A stretch of DNA of 64,000 bases. Source: Thiolapillus brandeum. GTDB taxonomy: Bacteria > Pseudomonadota > Gammaproteobacteria > Chromatiales > Chromatiaceae. Where the stretch lies: contig NZ_AP012273.1 in assembly GCF_000828615.1 (NCBI RefSeq), positions 2,294,001 to 2,358,000 of the forward strand. The letters are read 5' to 3'. This document shows positions 27,926 to 38,803 of the stretch, piece after piece (position 1 is the first letter of the stretch; the number at the start of each line of letters is the position of its first letter). Below the pieces are notes generated by a model. That model had not been told where the DNA came from, did no database searches, and worked only from the letters and a program-made list of their open reading frames with translations. Made by a program: the position numbers and the translations under genes.

Positions 27926-28414
27926 ATGCCAAGTATTCCCTTACCCAAGCCTGTCGAATTGCAACAGATACTGGCCATGATATATGGCAGCAACCTCAAG
28001 GCGGTACCCGGCGATCCGATACCGGCTACACCAGGCAATAAATCCCTGGTAGCACTCTATGTCGATGATGAGGATATGCCTGTGGCGACCTGTGCTGTGG
28101 ACTACAACTTCACGGCTTTCGCCGGAGCTTCTCTTACCAAGATACCCCTGGGAACGGCAAAGGAATGCGCGGAAACCGGTGATTTTTCCGAGATCATGGT
28201 CGGCAACGTACATGAAATCATGAACATCTGCTCCCGGCTGTTGATGACCAGTGACAGTCCGCATCTGCGGCTGCTGACGCTGTATAACTCACCGGAGGAG
28301 TTGCCGGAAGATGTGCAGGAACTGGTACAGGAACCACCCGCCACGGCGGATTTCAGCATTTCCTTCGCCAACTATGGCGATGGTGGAATGTCATTCCAGT
28401 CACTGGTTGCATGA
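27926..28414 (+). CDS. Unknown protein at the end of the chemotaxis operon (possibly CheC/CheX-like)
   Basis: 162 residues, no signal peptide or membrane segment. Begins 10 bases after cheY with AGGAG upstream, so it is clearly part of the operon. The central stretch MVGNVHEIMNICSRLLM recalls the E-x-x-N helix of CheC/CheX/FliY phosphatases, which would fit the missing CheZ, but only one such helix is visible and the resemblance is weak. The C-terminal half ends with FSISFANYGDGGMSFQSL. Confidence 0.7.
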   Translation: MPSIPLPKPVELQQILAMIYGSNLKAVPGDPIPATPGNKSLVALYVDDEDMPVATCAVDYNFTAFAGASLTKIPLGTAKECAETGDFSEIMVGNVHEIMNICSRLLMTSDSPHLRLLTLYNSPEELPEDVQELVQEPPATADFSISFANYGDGGMSFQSLVA

Positions 28415-28502
28415 ACGACAACCTGTTTTGATCGCCACGGATGGCGGAAATGCCGATTATGCAGGAGCAACAATTGGTCACAGGGTCAAACCCGACAGAC
28501 TC

Positions 28503-29591
28503 CTAGAGCACGGCCTTGGGATAGGAACCCAGTACTTTGTACATGCCCGCCTGCTTTTCCAGATCGGCAAGGGCCTGGCGAACATGCGGCTCATCCTTGT
28601 GGCCATCCACATCGATGAAGAACACGTAATCCCACATGCCCCGACGTGAGGGCCGGGACTCGATACGGGTCATGCTCACGCCATGTTGTGCCAGGGGTTC
28701 CAACAGCCGATGCAGGCCACCGGCTTCATTGCGGGTGGAAATGAGCAGACTGGTTTTGTCTTCGCCGGAGGGTGGCACTTCCTGCTGACCAATGATGAGA
28801 AAACGGGTGGTGTTCCCCGGCTCATCTTCGATATTGTGTGCCAGCACACCCAGGTTGTAGATCTCTCCGGCAGTTTCACTGGCAATAGCCCCTGCCCCGG
28901 GATCTTCCCGGGCGATGGTTGCGGCTTCGGCATTGCTGCCCACAGCTATCCTTTCCACATTGGGGAGATGCCGGTCCAGCCAGCCCCGGCACTGAGCCAG
29001 GGATTGCTGATGGGAGTACAGCTTCCTGATGTCTTTCAGGGAAGGTGCATTGGACAACAGGTTGTGATGAATACGCAGGGTCACTTCACCACAGATCTGC
29101 AAGGGTGAACTGAAGAACATATCAAGGGTATGGCTGATGACTCCCTCGGTGGAATTCTCCACCGGGACTACACCATACTGGCAGTTACCCGCTTCCACTT
29201 CCTGGAATACGTCAGAGATGGAACCCAGAGGCGTGGTGGTGACCGAATGGCCGAAATGCTTGAGCGCCGCCGCCTGGGTGAAGGTGCCCTCCGGCCCCAG
29301 AAAAGCAATATTCAAGGGATATTCCAGGGCCAGGCAGGCGGACATGATCTCGCGGAACAGACGCGCCATCTCCTCTGCATCCAGCGGTCCCTTGTTGCGT
29401 TCCTTGACCATGCGCAACACCTGGGCTTCGCGTTCCGGCCGGTAGTAAACCACCTCGTCACCACTTTGCTGCTTGATGTGTGCGACTTCACCCGCAGCAG
29501 CGGCGCGGGCATTGACCAGATCCTGGATCTGCTCATCAATGCGGTCGATGCGCTCACGAATGGCGTTGAGTTGTTCGGTTTCTGTCGTCAT
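28503..29591 (-). CDS. pheA: Bifunctional chorismate mutase / prephenate dehydratase
   Basis: 362 residues. N-terminal AroQ chorismate mutase (about 5-95, RERIDRIDEQIQDLVNARA), prephenate dehydratase (about 95-272, IAFLGPEGTFTQAA and the conserved GVVPVENSTEGVI), and a C-terminal ACT domain (about 282-358, with ESRPSRRGMWDYVFFID), the phenylalanine feedback site. In Pseudomonas it directly precedes hisC; here the chemotaxis island intervenes. Confidence 0.97.
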   Translation of the reverse strand: MTTETEQLNAIRERIDRIDEQIQDLVNARAAAAGEVAHIKQQSGDEVVYYRPEREAQVLRMVKERNKGPLDAEEMARLFREIMSACLALEYPLNIAFLGPEGTFTQAAALKHFGHSVTTTPLGSISDVFQEVEAGNCQYGVVPVENSTEGVISHTLDMFFSSPLQICGEVTLRIHHNLLSNAPSLKDIRKLYSHQQSLAQCRGWLDRHLPNVERIAVGSNAEAATIAREDPGAGAIASETAGEIYNLGVLAHNIEDEPGNTTRFLIIGQQEVPPSGEDKTSLLISTRNEAGGLHRLLEPLAQHGVSMTRIESRPSRRGMWDYVFFIDVDGHKDEPHVRQALADLEKQAGMYKVLGSYPKAVL

Positions 29592-29638
29592 GGCTTGTTC
29601 AGAACTGCGTCGATCCCGTTGGCTTCAGCTACCCGGGT

Positions 29639-30814
29639 TTACTTCTGGCAGCTCAGGCAACGCACAGACAGTACTCCTTCCACGGCGGCGATTTTGTCGA
29701 TTACGGCCTGTTCAGGCTGGGCTTCCAAATCGATGAGGGTCACGGCGATATCGCCCCGGGACTTGTTCAGCATATCCACGATGTTCATGCCAGCTGCGGC
29801 CAGGTCCGTGGAGATCTGCCCGAGCATGTTGGGCACGTTATTGTTCACCACCACCAGGCGCGGGTTGTCACCATGAGGCATATGGATCTCAGGGAAGTTC
29901 ACTGAATTGACAATGTTGCCATCCTCCAGCCAGGCGCGAATCTCATCAGCGACCATGATAGCGCAGTTTTCCTCCGCCTCACGAGTGGAGGCACCCAGGT
30001 GCGGCAGGGTCAGGCAGCGTGGATGATCCTTGAGGAGGTTGCTGGGAAAATCACAGACGTAAGCATACAGCTTGCCATCATCCAGGGCCTTCACCACCGC
30101 CTCATCATCGACGATCCCATTGCGGGCGAAATTGAGCACCACCGCATTGTCCGGCATCAGCTTGATGCGTTCTTCATTGATCATGTTGGCCGTGTGCTCA
30201 TTCAGGGGCACATGGAAGGTCACGAAATCAGAGCGGGACAGAAGATCGTCCACAGACAGGGCCTGTTCCACGTCCGCCTTGAGCTTCCAGGCAGACTTGA
30301 CGGTGATGGAGGGGTCATAACCCACCACGTTCATACCCAGATCATGAGCGGCATTGCAAATCCTTACGCCAATGGCACCCAGGCCAACCACTCCCAGGGT
30401 ACGGCCCGGCAATTCAAAACCCACGAAGTTCTTCTTGCCGGATTCAACCGCCCTGGTGATCTCGGCGTCTTCACCCTCCAGGGAGGTGGCGAACTTCCAG
30501 GCCGGGCCGATGTTGCGCGCCGCCATGAGCATGCCGGCGATCACGAGTTCCTTGACCGCATTGGAATTGGCCCCCGGAGCATTGAATACGGGAATGCCCT
30601 TCTCCGTCATCTGGTCTACGGGAATGTTGTTTACTCCCGCACCAGCACGGCCAATAGCCTGCACGGTCTCCGGGATATCCATATCGTGCATTTTGTATGA
30701 ACGCAACAATATGGCATCCGGGTGGGCAATTTCAGAAGCCACTTCGTAGCTTTCGCGAGGCAGCCGGTCCAGGCCGGCAGCGGAAATATTGTTCAGGGTC
30801 AGGATCTTGTACAT
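29639..30814 (-). CDS. serA: D-3-phosphoglycerate dehydrogenase
   Basis: 391 residues. Oxidises 3-phosphoglycerate, the first step of serine synthesis. D-isomer hydroxyacid dehydrogenase fold with NAD motif VVGLGAIGVRICNAA (about 142-156), catalytic Arg in NFARNGIVDD and His in LPHLGAST, and a C-terminal ACT domain (about 317-391). It lies between serC and pheA, a position where P. aeruginosa has no serA. The C-terminus CLSCQK has two cysteines. Confidence 0.93.
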   Translation of the reverse strand: MYKILTLNNISAAGLDRLPRESYEVASEIAHPDAILLRSYKMHDMDIPETVQAIGRAGAGVNNIPVDQMTEKGIPVFNAPGANSNAVKELVIAGMLMAARNIGPAWKFATSLEGEDAEITRAVESGKKNFVGFELPGRTLGVVGLGAIGVRICNAAHDLGMNVVGYDPSITVKSAWKLKADVEQALSVDDLLSRSDFVTFHVPLNEHTANMINEERIKLMPDNAVVLNFARNGIVDDEAVVKALDDGKLYAYVCDFPSNLLKDHPRCLTLPHLGASTREAEENCAIMVADEIRAWLEDGNIVNSVNFPEIHMPHGDNPRLVVVNNNVPNMLGQISTDLAAAGMNIVDMLNKSRGDIAVTLIDLEAQPEQAVIDKIAAVEGVLSVRCLSCQK

Positions 30815-30885
30815 ATTCGGCTCACTGCAATGGTTTCACCGGAGCATATCCGGCTTGGGTCAGGCTGGGCTTCCACCCCGCGCAC

Positions 30886-31962
30886 TCAGGCATTCCGCTG
30901 TTCGAAATCCTTCATGAATTCGATCAGGGCCTGTACTCCTTCTTCGGGCATGGCATTGTAAATACTGGCGCGCATACCGCCCACGGAGCGATGTCCCTTG
31001 AGGCTCTTCATTCCCTTTGCCGCAGCTTCCTCCAGGAACTTGCCGTCCAGTTCAGGATCCGCCAGGGTGAAAGGCACATTCATCCAGGACCGGCATTCGG
31101 GATCCACGGGGTTGGCGTAAAAATCCGAGGCATCAACAGCAGCGTACAGTTCTTCCGCCTTGCGCTCATTGATTACCGCCATGGCCTCCAGGCCACCATT
31201 GTTCTTGAGCCATTGGAACACCAGCCCCGCCAGATACCAGGCGTAGGTGGGCGGGGTGTTGTACATGGAATCAGCATCCGCATGAATCCGGTAATTCATC
31301 ATGGCCGGACAGCTGTCCGGAGCATGGCCGATGAGGTCTTCACGAATGATCACCAGGGTCAGCCCCGCCGGTCCCACGTTCTTCTGCGCGCCGGCATAGA
31401 TGATGCCGAACTTCGACACGTCTATGGGCCGGGACAAAATGGTGGAAGACATATCCGCCACCAAAGGGATGTCACCCGTATCCGGAATATAGGGAAACTC
31501 CACACCCTGGATGGTTTCATTGGGGGTGTAGTGTACATAGGCCGCATCACTGGAAAAACTCAGATCCGCTTCTGCAGGCGCTTTGAATTCCGCCGCCGTA
31601 TCCGCGACGACATTCACTTCCCCGTAGCGTTTGGCTTCTGCAATGGCCTTCTTGGACCAGCTTCCCGTATTGATGTAATCCGCCTTGCCCGTGCGCCCCA
31701 GGAGATTCATGGGCACCATGGCAAACTGGCTGGAAGCGCCACCCTGGAGAAACAGCACCTTGTAGTTGTCAGGAATCGCCATTATCTCCCGCAGATCGGC
31801 TTCTGCCTGGGCGGCGATACTCATGAATTCCTTGCCGCGATGGCTCATTTCCATCACTGACATGCCGGCGCCGTGCCAATCCAGAAGTTCTTCCCTGGCT
31901 TGGTTCAATACGTCTTCGGGTAGCGTGGCGGGACCCGCGCTGAAATTGTAGATTCGTGACAT
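30886..31962 (-). CDS. serC: Phosphoserine aminotransferase
   Basis: 358 residues. PLP enzyme that converts 3-phosphohydroxypyruvate to phosphoserine (also used in pyridoxine synthesis). Begins MSRIYNFSAGPATLPEDVL; PLP lysine in IYAGAQKNVGPAGLT; SHRGKEFM and LQGGASSQFAMVPMNLL are family motifs. The start at 31962 has CAGGAATCC upstream; the frame extends to 32004 without support. Paired with serA downstream. Confidence 0.97.
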   Translation of the reverse strand: MSRIYNFSAGPATLPEDVLNQAREELLDWHGAGMSVMEMSHRGKEFMSIAAQAEADLREIMAIPDNYKVLFLQGGASSQFAMVPMNLLGRTGKADYINTGSWSKKAIAEAKRYGEVNVVADTAAEFKAPAEADLSFSSDAAYVHYTPNETIQGVEFPYIPDTGDIPLVADMSSTILSRPIDVSKFGIIYAGAQKNVGPAGLTLVIIREDLIGHAPDSCPAMMNYRIHADADSMYNTPPTYAWYLAGLVFQWLKNNGGLEAMAVINERKAEELYAAVDASDFYANPVDPECRSWMNVPFTLADPELDGKFLEEAAAKGMKSLKGHRSVGGMRASIYNAMPEEGVQALIEFMKDFEQRNA

Positions 31963-32051
31963 TTTGGATTCCTGTTTGGTTACTACTCGGGTTTTTGTAT
32001 ACACCGCAGATCGGGCTTCACCGGCCTGCGGAGGATTGGAATAAAAAAGGA

Positions 32052-34595
32052 CTACTCGCCTTCATCCTCGTCATCCAGCATCTCGATGCGGGCGATACCG
32101 ATGAGCTTTTCCTGCTTGCTCAGGGCGATCATCTTCACGCCCTGGGCATCGCGGCCCATACGTGATACGTCGGATACAGGGGTGCGCACCAGGGTGCCGC
32201 CGTCGGTAATGAGCATGATCTCATCGTCCTCGTCCACCAGGATGGCGCCAATTTGCTCACCATTGCGCTCAGAGGTGCGAATGGAGATCAAGCCCTTGGT
32301 GCCGCGCCCCTTGGTGGGGAACTGATCGATACCGGTGCGTTTGCCGTAGCCATTCTCGCATACGCTCAGAATATCGCCTTCGTCGGCCACTACCAGGGAA
32401 ATGACCCGCTGGCCTTCGTCCAGGCGGATGCCACGCACGCCAGCAGCAGTGCGGCCCATGGCGCGCACGGCGCTCTCGTTGAAGCGTACTGCCTTGCCGG
32501 CACTGCTGAACAGCATGATGTCGCGTTCGCCATCGGTAATATCCACGCCGATGAGCTGATCACCCTCACGCAGATCCACGGCGATGATGCCATTGGCCCG
32601 GGGACGGGAGAAATCCGTCAAAGGCGTCTTCTTCACCGTGCCATGCTCCGTGGCCATGAACACGTACCTGTCTTCCTGGTATTCGCGGATCGGCAGCACA
32701 GCATTGATGCGCTCGCCTTCTTCCAGGGGCAGGAGGTTGACCATGGGCTTGCCCCGGGCATTGCGTCCCGCCTGGGGAAGTTCGTAAACCTTGAGCCAAT
32801 ACACCTTGCCCGTACTGGAGAAGCACAGGATGGTGTCATGAGTGCTGGCCACGAACAGCTTGTCCACAAAGTCTTCATCCTTGGTGGTGGTGGCCGTCTT
32901 GCCCCGGCCACCCCGGCGCTGGGCCTGATAGGTATCCAGGGACTGGGCCTTGGCATAGCCCTGATGGGACAGGGTGACCACCACGTCTTCCTCGGTGATG
33001 AGGTCTTCCAGAGTAAGATCCAGGCGGTCGGCAATAATCTCGGTGCGACGTTCGTCGCCGAACTGTTCACGAATCTCCAGCAATTCGCCCTTGATGACGT
33101 TCATGAGGCGGTCAGAGCTGGACAGAATATCCAACAGATCCGCGATGCGATCCAGGAGTTCCTGAAATTCGCTGATGATCTTGTCCTGCTCCAGGCCCGT
33201 GAGCTTCTGCAGACGCAGATCCAGAATGGCCTGAGCCTGGGTTTCCGTGAGACGGTAGCCGTCCGGCGTAAGGCCATAATCCCTGGGCAGATCATCGGGG
33301 CGGGAAGCATCGGCGCCTGCCCGGGAAAGCATGTCTTCCAGGGTTCCGGACTTCCACAGGCGCGCGCACAACTCCTTCTTCGCCGTGGCCGGATTGGGCG
33401 CGGCCTTGATCAGGGCGATCACCTCGTCGATATTGGCCAGAGCCACAGCCAGACCTTCCAGGATATGCGCCCGGGCGCGGGCCTTGCGCAGTTCGAAGAT
33501 GGTGCGGCGGGTGACTACCTCGCGGCGGTGGCGCACGAAATATTCCAGAAGCTGTTTGAGATTCAGCGTGCGCGGCTGGCTGTCCACCAGAGCCACCACG
33601 TTGATGCCGAACACGCTCTGCATCTGAGTGTGCTGGAACAGGTTGTTGAGCACCACCTCACCCACCTCGCCTTTGCGCAGCTCGATGACCATGCGCATGC
33701 CGTCCTTGTCGGACTCATCGCGCATCTCGGTAATGCCGTCCACCTTCTTGTCCTTGACCAGCTCGGCGATTTTCTCCATGAGCCGCGCCTTGTTTACCTG
33801 GTAAGGCAGTTCAGTGACCACCAGGCGCTGCTTGCCGTTGTCCATGTCTTCAAAATGGGTGCGGGCGCGCACGTAGATCTTGCCCCGCCCGGTGCGGTAG
33901 GCATCACGAATGCCCTTGGCGCCGTTGATAATGCCTGCGGTGGGAAAATCCGGCCCCGGCACATACTGCATGAGTTCATCGATGGAAATCTGCGGCTCAT
34001 CGATAACCGCCACACAGGCATCGATCACTTCCGTGAGGTTGTGAGGGGGAATATTGGTCGCCATGCCCACGGCAATGCCGGAGGAGCCATTGATGAGCAG
34101 ATTGGGAATCTTGGCCGGCAGCACTGCCGGTTCACTCTCGGATTCATCATAGTTAGGAATGAACTCGACCGTTTCCTTGTCGATATCCGCGAGCAGCTCA
34201 TGAGCGATCCTGGACATGCGCACTTCGGTATAACGCATGGCTGCGGGAGAATCCCCGTCCACGGAACCGAAGTTGCCCTGGCCATCGACCAGCATGTAGC
34301 GCAGGGAAAAAGGCTGGGCCATGCGCACAATGGTGTCATACACCGCCGTGTCTCCATGAGGATGATACTTACCGATGACATCACCCACCACCCGGGCGGA
34401 TTTCTTGTAGGGCTTGTTCCAGTCGTTACCCAACACGCTCATGGCGAACAACACCCGGCGATGCACGGGCTTGAGGCCATCCCTGACATCCGGCAAGGCC
34501 CGTCCCACAATAACGCTCATGGCGTAATCGAGGTAGGAATGCTGCATCTCGTCTTCGAGATTGACCGGAAGGACTTCCTTGGCGAATTCTGTCAT
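32052..34595 (-). CDS. gyrA: DNA gyrase subunit A
   Basis: 847 residues. Type II topoisomerase subunit that cuts and rejoins DNA. Quinolone-region residues Thr83 and Asp87 ([10 protein letters not shown]), catalytic Tyr in AAMRYTEVR, and the GyrA box QRRGGRGK that starts the DNA-wrapping C-terminal domain; acidic tail DDEDEGE. Threonine at 83 is the natural residue in several gammaproteobacteria, including P. aeruginosa. The order serC-gyrA-mtnA matches that genome. Confidence 0.98.
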   Translation of the reverse strand: MTEFAKEVLPVNLEDEMQHSYLDYAMSVIVGRALPDVRDGLKPVHRRVLFAMSVLGNDWNKPYKKSARVVGDVIGKYHPHGDTAVYDTIVRMAQPFSLRYMLVDGQGNFGSVDGDSPAAMRYTEVRMSRIAHELLADIDKETVEFIPNYDESESEPAVLPAKIPNLLINGSSGIAVGMATNIPPHNLTEVIDACVAVIDEPQISIDELMQYVPGPDFPTAGIINGAKGIRDAYRTGRGKIYVRARTHFEDMDNGKQRLVVTELPYQVNKARLMEKIAELVKDKKVDGITEMRDESDKDGMRMVIELRKGEVGEVVLNNLFQHTQMQSVFGINVVALVDSQPRTLNLKQLLEYFVRHRREVVTRRTIFELRKARARAHILEGLAVALANIDEVIALIKAAPNPATAKKELCARLWKSGTLEDMLSRAGADASRPDDLPRDYGLTPDGYRLTETQAQAILDLRLQKLTGLEQDKIISEFQELLDRIADLLDILSSSDRLMNVIKGELLEIREQFGDERRTEIIADRLDLTLEDLITEEDVVVTLSHQGYAKAQSLDTYQAQRRGGRGKTATTTKDEDFVDKLFVASTHDTILCFSSTGKVYWLKVYELPQAGRNARGKPMVNLLPLEEGERINAVLPIREYQEDRYVFMATEHGTVKKTPLTDFSRPRANGIIAVDLREGDQLIGVDITDGERDIMLFSSAGKAVRFNESAVRAMGRTAAGVRGIRLDEGQRVISLVVADEGDILSVCENGYGKRTGIDQFPTKGRGTKGLISIRTSERNGEQIGAILVDEDDEIMLITDGGTLVRTPVSDVSRMGRDAQGVKMIALSKQEKLIGIARIEMLDDEDEGE

Positions 34596-34828
34596 CTGAA
34601 CTGGCGATTTCCGCGTAATGCAATCAGGAGCGGAATTTTACCACAAATCCTGCCCCGGGATGCAGGTAACAAAAGAAAAGCCGTAAAACGCCGATGAGAG
34701 GCTGAGAGGGTTCCTGCTCCTTGTCATGAACCACTTTTTGCCTATTGGCGAAAACTGCTCCGGGGACATGGAGATAGATTCGCCATCCTGCTTTTGACAG
34801 GGCGGATTCCCGCCGGGGGAGCTGCCCA

Positions 34829-35890
34829 TCAGGCCATGTGCATGGCCAACTTGCGGGCATCAGGAGCAGAAATGATTCCCCGTTCCGTAACAATGGCATC
34901 CACCAGTTCCGCCGGGGTGACATCGAATACCGGATTCCAGGCTTGCGCCCCGGCACTCGCAACCGGACTTCCACCACAGGCCAACAACTCCCCCGGGTCA
35001 CGGGTTTCTATGGGAATATCCGCCCCACTGGGACAATTCATATCGATGGTGGAAGTGGGCGCCGCCACCATCACCTTCACGCCATGAGCCCTGGCCACCA
35101 GGGCCAGTGAGTAGGTGCCGATCTTGTTGGCCACATCGCCATTGGCGGCGATGCGATCCGAACCCACCACCACCCAGGTCACGCCACCGGCGGCCAGCCG
35201 CGCCGCTGCCGCGCCATCCGCCAGCAGAGACACGGGGATGCCATCGCGCACCATCTCCCAGGCCGTCAGGCGGCTACCCTGCAGCCAGGGACGGGTTTCA
35301 TCTGCATAGACATGGTTCAGCTTGCCAGCCTTCCAGGCACTGCGAATCACTCCCAGGGCCGTTCCATATCCGCCAGTGGCCAGGGCTCCGGCATTGCAGT
35401 GGGTGATCACCGAGGTTCTGCCTTCAATAAGCGATGCTCCCAGGTCGCCCAGTACATGATTGGCCGCAACATCCTCCTCATGGATGGCCCGAGCTTCAGC
35501 GAGCAGGGCCGGTTCCGGGTCGGCATCCCCGGGCAGGGTGCGCAGCAGATCATCCATTCGGGCAATGGCCCATCCCAGGTTCACTGCCGTGGGACGCGCA
35601 GCTGCCAGGGTTCGCACATCACCCTGCATGGCGGTTTTCCAGTCTGCACCTGACTGGCGCCAGGCATGCCGCGCCGCCAGCACCATGCCATAAGCTGCGG
35701 TGACACCAATAGCCGGCGCACCGCGCACCACCATATCGGTTACTGCCCGGGCCGTGTCTTCGGCATTTTCGCAATGAATGAATTTTTCTTCATGAGGCAA
35801 CAGCCGCTGGTCGAGCAGCAACAGATCAGCATCCATCCACAGGACGGCATCATCGGGAGAAGCAGGACGATCCAGCTCAACAGTCTTCAT
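34829..35890 (-). CDS. mtnA: Methylthioribose-1-phosphate isomerase
   Basis: 353 residues. Isomerises methylthioribose-1-phosphate to the ribulose form in methionine salvage. Related to eIF2B subunits. [12 protein letters not shown] substrate motif, catalytic cysteine in [19 protein letters not shown] and aspartate in [19 protein letters not shown]. The 233-base gap to gyrA holds no gene. Divergent from mtaD, with 69 bases between the starts. Confidence 0.96.
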   Translation of the reverse strand: MKTVELDRPASPDDAVLWMDADLLLLDQRLLPHEEKFIHCENAEDTARAVTDMVVRGAPAIGVTAAYGMVLAARHAWRQSGADWKTAMQGDVRTLAAARPTAVNLGWAIARMDDLLRTLPGDADPEPALLAEARAIHEEDVAANHVLGDLGASLIEGRTSVITHCNAGALATGGYGTALGVIRSAWKAGKLNHVYADETRPWLQGSRLTAWEMVRDGIPVSLLADGAAAARLAAGGVTWVVVGSDRIAANGDVANKIGTYSLALVARAHGVKVMVAAPTSTIDMNCPSGADIPIETRDPGELLACGGSPVASAGAQAWNPVFDVTPAELVDAIVTERGIISAPDARKLAMHMA

Positions 35891-35959
35891 CAGGCATAGG
35901 TTCCAGAACAGTTTTGAGGTATTTTATAGCGACCCGCCACAGGACGCACACTATTCGCC

Positions 35960-37291
35960 ATGCAAGCCGACATTCTTATACACGCACGCTGGATTATTCC
36001 TGTAGAACCCCCGGATCAGGTGCTGGATCACCACGCCCTGGCCATCCACCAGGGACGCATCAGCGCCATCCTGCCCTCTGCCCAGGCCCGGGAACAGATT
36101 ACTGCTGAAAGGGTTGTCGAGCTGCCGGATCATGCCCTGATTCCCGGCCTCATCAACGCCCACACCCACACCCCCATGAACCTGTTCCGGGGCATGGCGG
36201 ACGACCTTCCTCTCATGGACTGGCTGACCCGGCACATCTGGCCCGCCGAGCAGCGCTGGATCAGCCCGGAATTCGTCGCCGATGGCAGCCGCCTGGCCAT
36301 GGCGGAAATGATCCGCAGCGGCACGACCTGCTTCAACGACATGTATTTCTTCCCCGACGTCACAGGCCAGGTTGCCCAGGACGCCGGCATACGGGCGGTG
36401 CTGGGGATGATCCTCATCGATTTTCCCTCCGCCTGGGCCACGGACAGCGACGACTACCTGGACAAGGCCCTGAAACTCCATGACCAGTTCCGCAACGAGC
36501 CTTTGATCAAGGCCATCTTCGCCCCTCATGCGCCCTATTCCGTTTCCGATGCACCTCTCCAGCGAGTGCGCACCCTGGCCAATGAGCTGGATCTGCCCAT
36601 CCATATGCATGTCCATGAAACCGCTGACGAGATCAGCCAGAGTCTGGAGCAATTCGGCCAACGCCCCCTGGCCCGCCTGGAAGCCCTGAATCTCCCCGGC
36701 CCCGACTTCATCGCCGTGCATATGACCCAGCTCCAGGATCAGGAGATCGAGCGCTTCGCCGCCAGTGGCAGTCATGTGGTGCATTGCCCGGAATCCAATC
36801 TCAAGCTGGCCTCGGGTTTTTGTCCGGTGGCGCAGCTGCTGGAAGCCGGTGTCAACGTAGCCCTGGGCACCGACGGCGCCGCCAGCAACAATGACCTGGA
36901 CATGCTTGGGGAAATGAAAACTGCCGCACTCCTGGGTAAGGGAGTAGCGCAGAATCCCGAAGCCCTGCCTGCGGCCCGGGTGCTGGCCATGGCCACCATC
37001 AACGCGGCCCGCGCCCTGGGTCTGGAGCAGGAGACCGGCTCCCTGAAAACCGGCAAGGCAGCAGATATCACCGCCATCGATCTCGGCCCGCTGGAAACCC
37101 GTCCTCTTTTCGATCCGGTTTCTCACATTGTGTACGCAGCAGGCCGGGAACAGGTAAGCGATGTCTGGGTCAACGGCTGCCACCTGCTGCAGGAACGGAC
37201 ACTCATGCGCATGGATCACGCACGTCTGCTGGCCAACGCCGGGCAATGGCAGGAAAAGCTGATAGAATGGCGGCAATCGGACGCCAGCTGA
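35960..37291 (+). CDS. mtaD: 5-methylthioadenosine / S-adenosylhomocysteine deaminase
   Basis: 443 residues. Amidohydrolase-fold deaminase of the methionine cycle. Metal ligands in [13 protein letters not shown] (about 66-78), HVHETADE and a final Asp in [15 protein letters not shown]. Divergent from mtnA; both act on methylthioadenosine metabolism. It ends 11 bases before the preferred ubiG start. Confidence 0.93.
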   Translation: MQADILIHARWIIPVEPPDQVLDHHALAIHQGRISAILPSAQAREQITAERVVELPDHALIPGLINAHTHTPMNLFRGMADDLPLMDWLTRHIWPAEQRWISPEFVADGSRLAMAEMIRSGTTCFNDMYFFPDVTGQVAQDAGIRAVLGMILIDFPSAWATDSDDYLDKALKLHDQFRNEPLIKAIFAPHAPYSVSDAPLQRVRTLANELDLPIHMHVHETADEISQSLEQFGQRPLARLEALNLPGPDFIAVHMTQLQDQEIERFAASGSHVVHCPESNLKLASGFCPVAQLLEAGVNVALGTDGAASNNDLDMLGEMKTAALLGKGVAQNPEALPAARVLAMATINAARALGLEQETGSLKTGKAADITAIDLGPLETRPLFDPVSHIVYAAGREQVSDVWVNGCHLLQERTLMRMDHARLLANAGQWQEKLIEWRQSDAS

Positions 37292-37302
37292 CCCAAGCCG
37301 CC

Positions 37303-38016
37303 ATGAACCACCACAACGTCGATCAAACCGAAATCAACAAGTTCGAAGAACTGGCCTCGCGCTGGTGGGATCCCCACAGCGAGTTCAAACCCCTGCACGA
37401 GATCAATCCCCTGCGCCTGGCTTATATTGAAGAACATGTGGGCGGGCTCAACGGCAAAAAGGTTCTGGACGTAGGCTGCGGCGGCGGTATCCTCGCGGAA
37501 TCCATGGCGGAAAAGGGTGCGCAGGTCACGGGCATAGATATGGGCGATGCCAACCTGGAAGTGGCGCGCCTGCATCTGCTCGAAAGCGGGCAGGAGGTGG
37601 AATACCGCCAGGTTCCCGTGGAACAGTTGGCTCAGGAGATGCCCGGCAGCTTCGACGTGGTCACCTGCATGGAAATGCTCGAACACGTACCCGATCCCGG
37701 CTCCATCATCCGCGCCTGCGCCACCCTGGCCCGGGCCGGCGGCCAGGTATTCTTCTCCACCATCAACCGCAATCCCAAGTCCTATCTGTTTGCCATCGTG
37801 GGCGCCGAGTATATTCTTCAGCTGCTCCCCAAAGGCACTCATGACTACGCCCGTTTCATCCGCCCGTCAGAATTGAACCGCTGGGTGCGCGAGGCAGGAC
37901 TGGAAACCCGGGACATCACCGGCATGACCTACAACCCCCTCACCAGGGTCTATCGCCTGGATCCCGGGGATGTGAACGTGAACTACCTGGTTACCACGGA
38001 CAAACCCGCTGAATGA
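37303..38016 (+). CDS. ubiG: Ubiquinone biosynthesis O-methyltransferase UbiG
   Basis: 237 residues. SAM-dependent O-methyltransferase acting twice in ubiquinone synthesis. N-terminal [20 protein letters not shown] is diagnostic; SAM motif [16 protein letters not shown] (about 52-67). Alternative in-frame ATG codons at 37267 and 37246 would overlap mtaD; 37303 gives the normal family start. It overlaps the next gene by 4 bases. Confidence 0.95.
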   Translation: MNHHNVDQTEINKFEELASRWWDPHSEFKPLHEINPLRLAYIEEHVGGLNGKKVLDVGCGGGILAESMAEKGAQVTGIDMGDANLEVARLHLLESGQEVEYRQVPVEQLAQEMPGSFDVVTCMEMLEHVPDPGSIIRACATLARAGGQVFFSTINRNPKSYLFAIVGAEYILQLLPKGTHDYARFIRPSELNRWVREAGLETRDITGMTYNPLTRVYRLDPGDVNVNYLVTTDKPAE

Positions 38017-38678
38017 GCCAGCCTGAAATTCACGGGATGCTGTTCGACCTGGATGGCACCCTGGCCGACACGGCCCCGGATCTGGCCCTCGCCCTGAACC
38101 GCACCCTGGAACACTTCGGCCAGCCCACTCTTCCCTTCGAGGCCATCCGCCCCGTGGTCTCCCATGGCGGCATGGCACTGATACGCCGGGGCTTCGCCAT
38201 GGAGCCGGACGAGGAGGGCTTCGAGGAACGCCGCCAATATCTCCTGGATCAGTACCTGGACAACATCTGCGCTCAGACCCGCCTGTTTCCCGGCATGGAT
38301 CAGGTCGTCCGGCAACTGTGCCAAAAGGAGATTCCCTGGGGTATCGTCACCAACAAGCCCGCCTGGCTTACGAATCCCCTCATGGCGGCCCTGCCCATGC
38401 CCTGCACCACAGAGGTGATCATCAGCGGCGACACCCTGCCCCAGCGCAAGCCCCATCCCGCCCCCCTGCTGCTTGCAGCGCAACAGCTGGACCTGGCACC
38501 CGGCCACTGCCTGTATGTGGGCGATGCCGAAAGAGATATCGAGGCGGGCCGTGCGGCAGGCATGAGCACCGCCTGCGCCCTGTTCGGCTATCTGCAGGAG
38601 CAGGATCGCCCCGAAGACTGGCAGGCGGACTTCCGGTTACAACGCCCCGAGGAACTGCTCAGGCTGCTGCCAGGCTGA
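38013..38678 (+). CDS. mupP: HAD-family phosphatase, MupP/Gph type
   Basis: 221 residues. HAD hydrolase with motif [16 protein letters not shown] (about 10-24), motif III lysine in [10 protein letters not shown] and motif [14 protein letters not shown]. Position after ubiG and before a YciK-like SDR is that of MupP of Pseudomonas, an N-acetylmuramate-6-phosphate phosphatase of cell-wall recycling; sequence alone cannot exclude phosphoglycolate phosphatase. Confidence 0.85.
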   Translation: MSQPEIHGMLFDLDGTLADTAPDLALALNRTLEHFGQPTLPFEAIRPVVSHGGMALIRRGFAMEPDEEGFEERRQYLLDQYLDNICAQTRLFPGMDQVVRQLCQKEIPWGIVTNKPAWLTNPLMAALPMPCTTEVIISGDTLPQRKPHPAPLLLAAQQLDLAPGHCLYVGDAERDIEAGRAAGMSTACALFGYLQEQDRPEDWQADFRLQRPEELLRLLPG

Positions 38679-38803
38679 CGCCAACCCTTCGTTGGCATGG
38701 AAACAGCCCACACAAACCGGGCGGTTGCAACAGCGCTTACGGAAGTTTCCCGGCGATTGCGGTAACATACCCAATCAACATCCAACACCATCCAGACCCA
38801 ATC

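Noticed and set aside
32052-34595. Quinolone-resistance mutation at GyrA position 83
   Set aside because: Threonine at 83 is the natural residue in P. aeruginosa and others; without relatives it cannot be called a mutation.
32253-34697. 814-codon plus-strand frame opposite gyrA
   Set aside because: Antisense shadow of gyrA caused by GC-rich codon bias; composition unlike a real protein.
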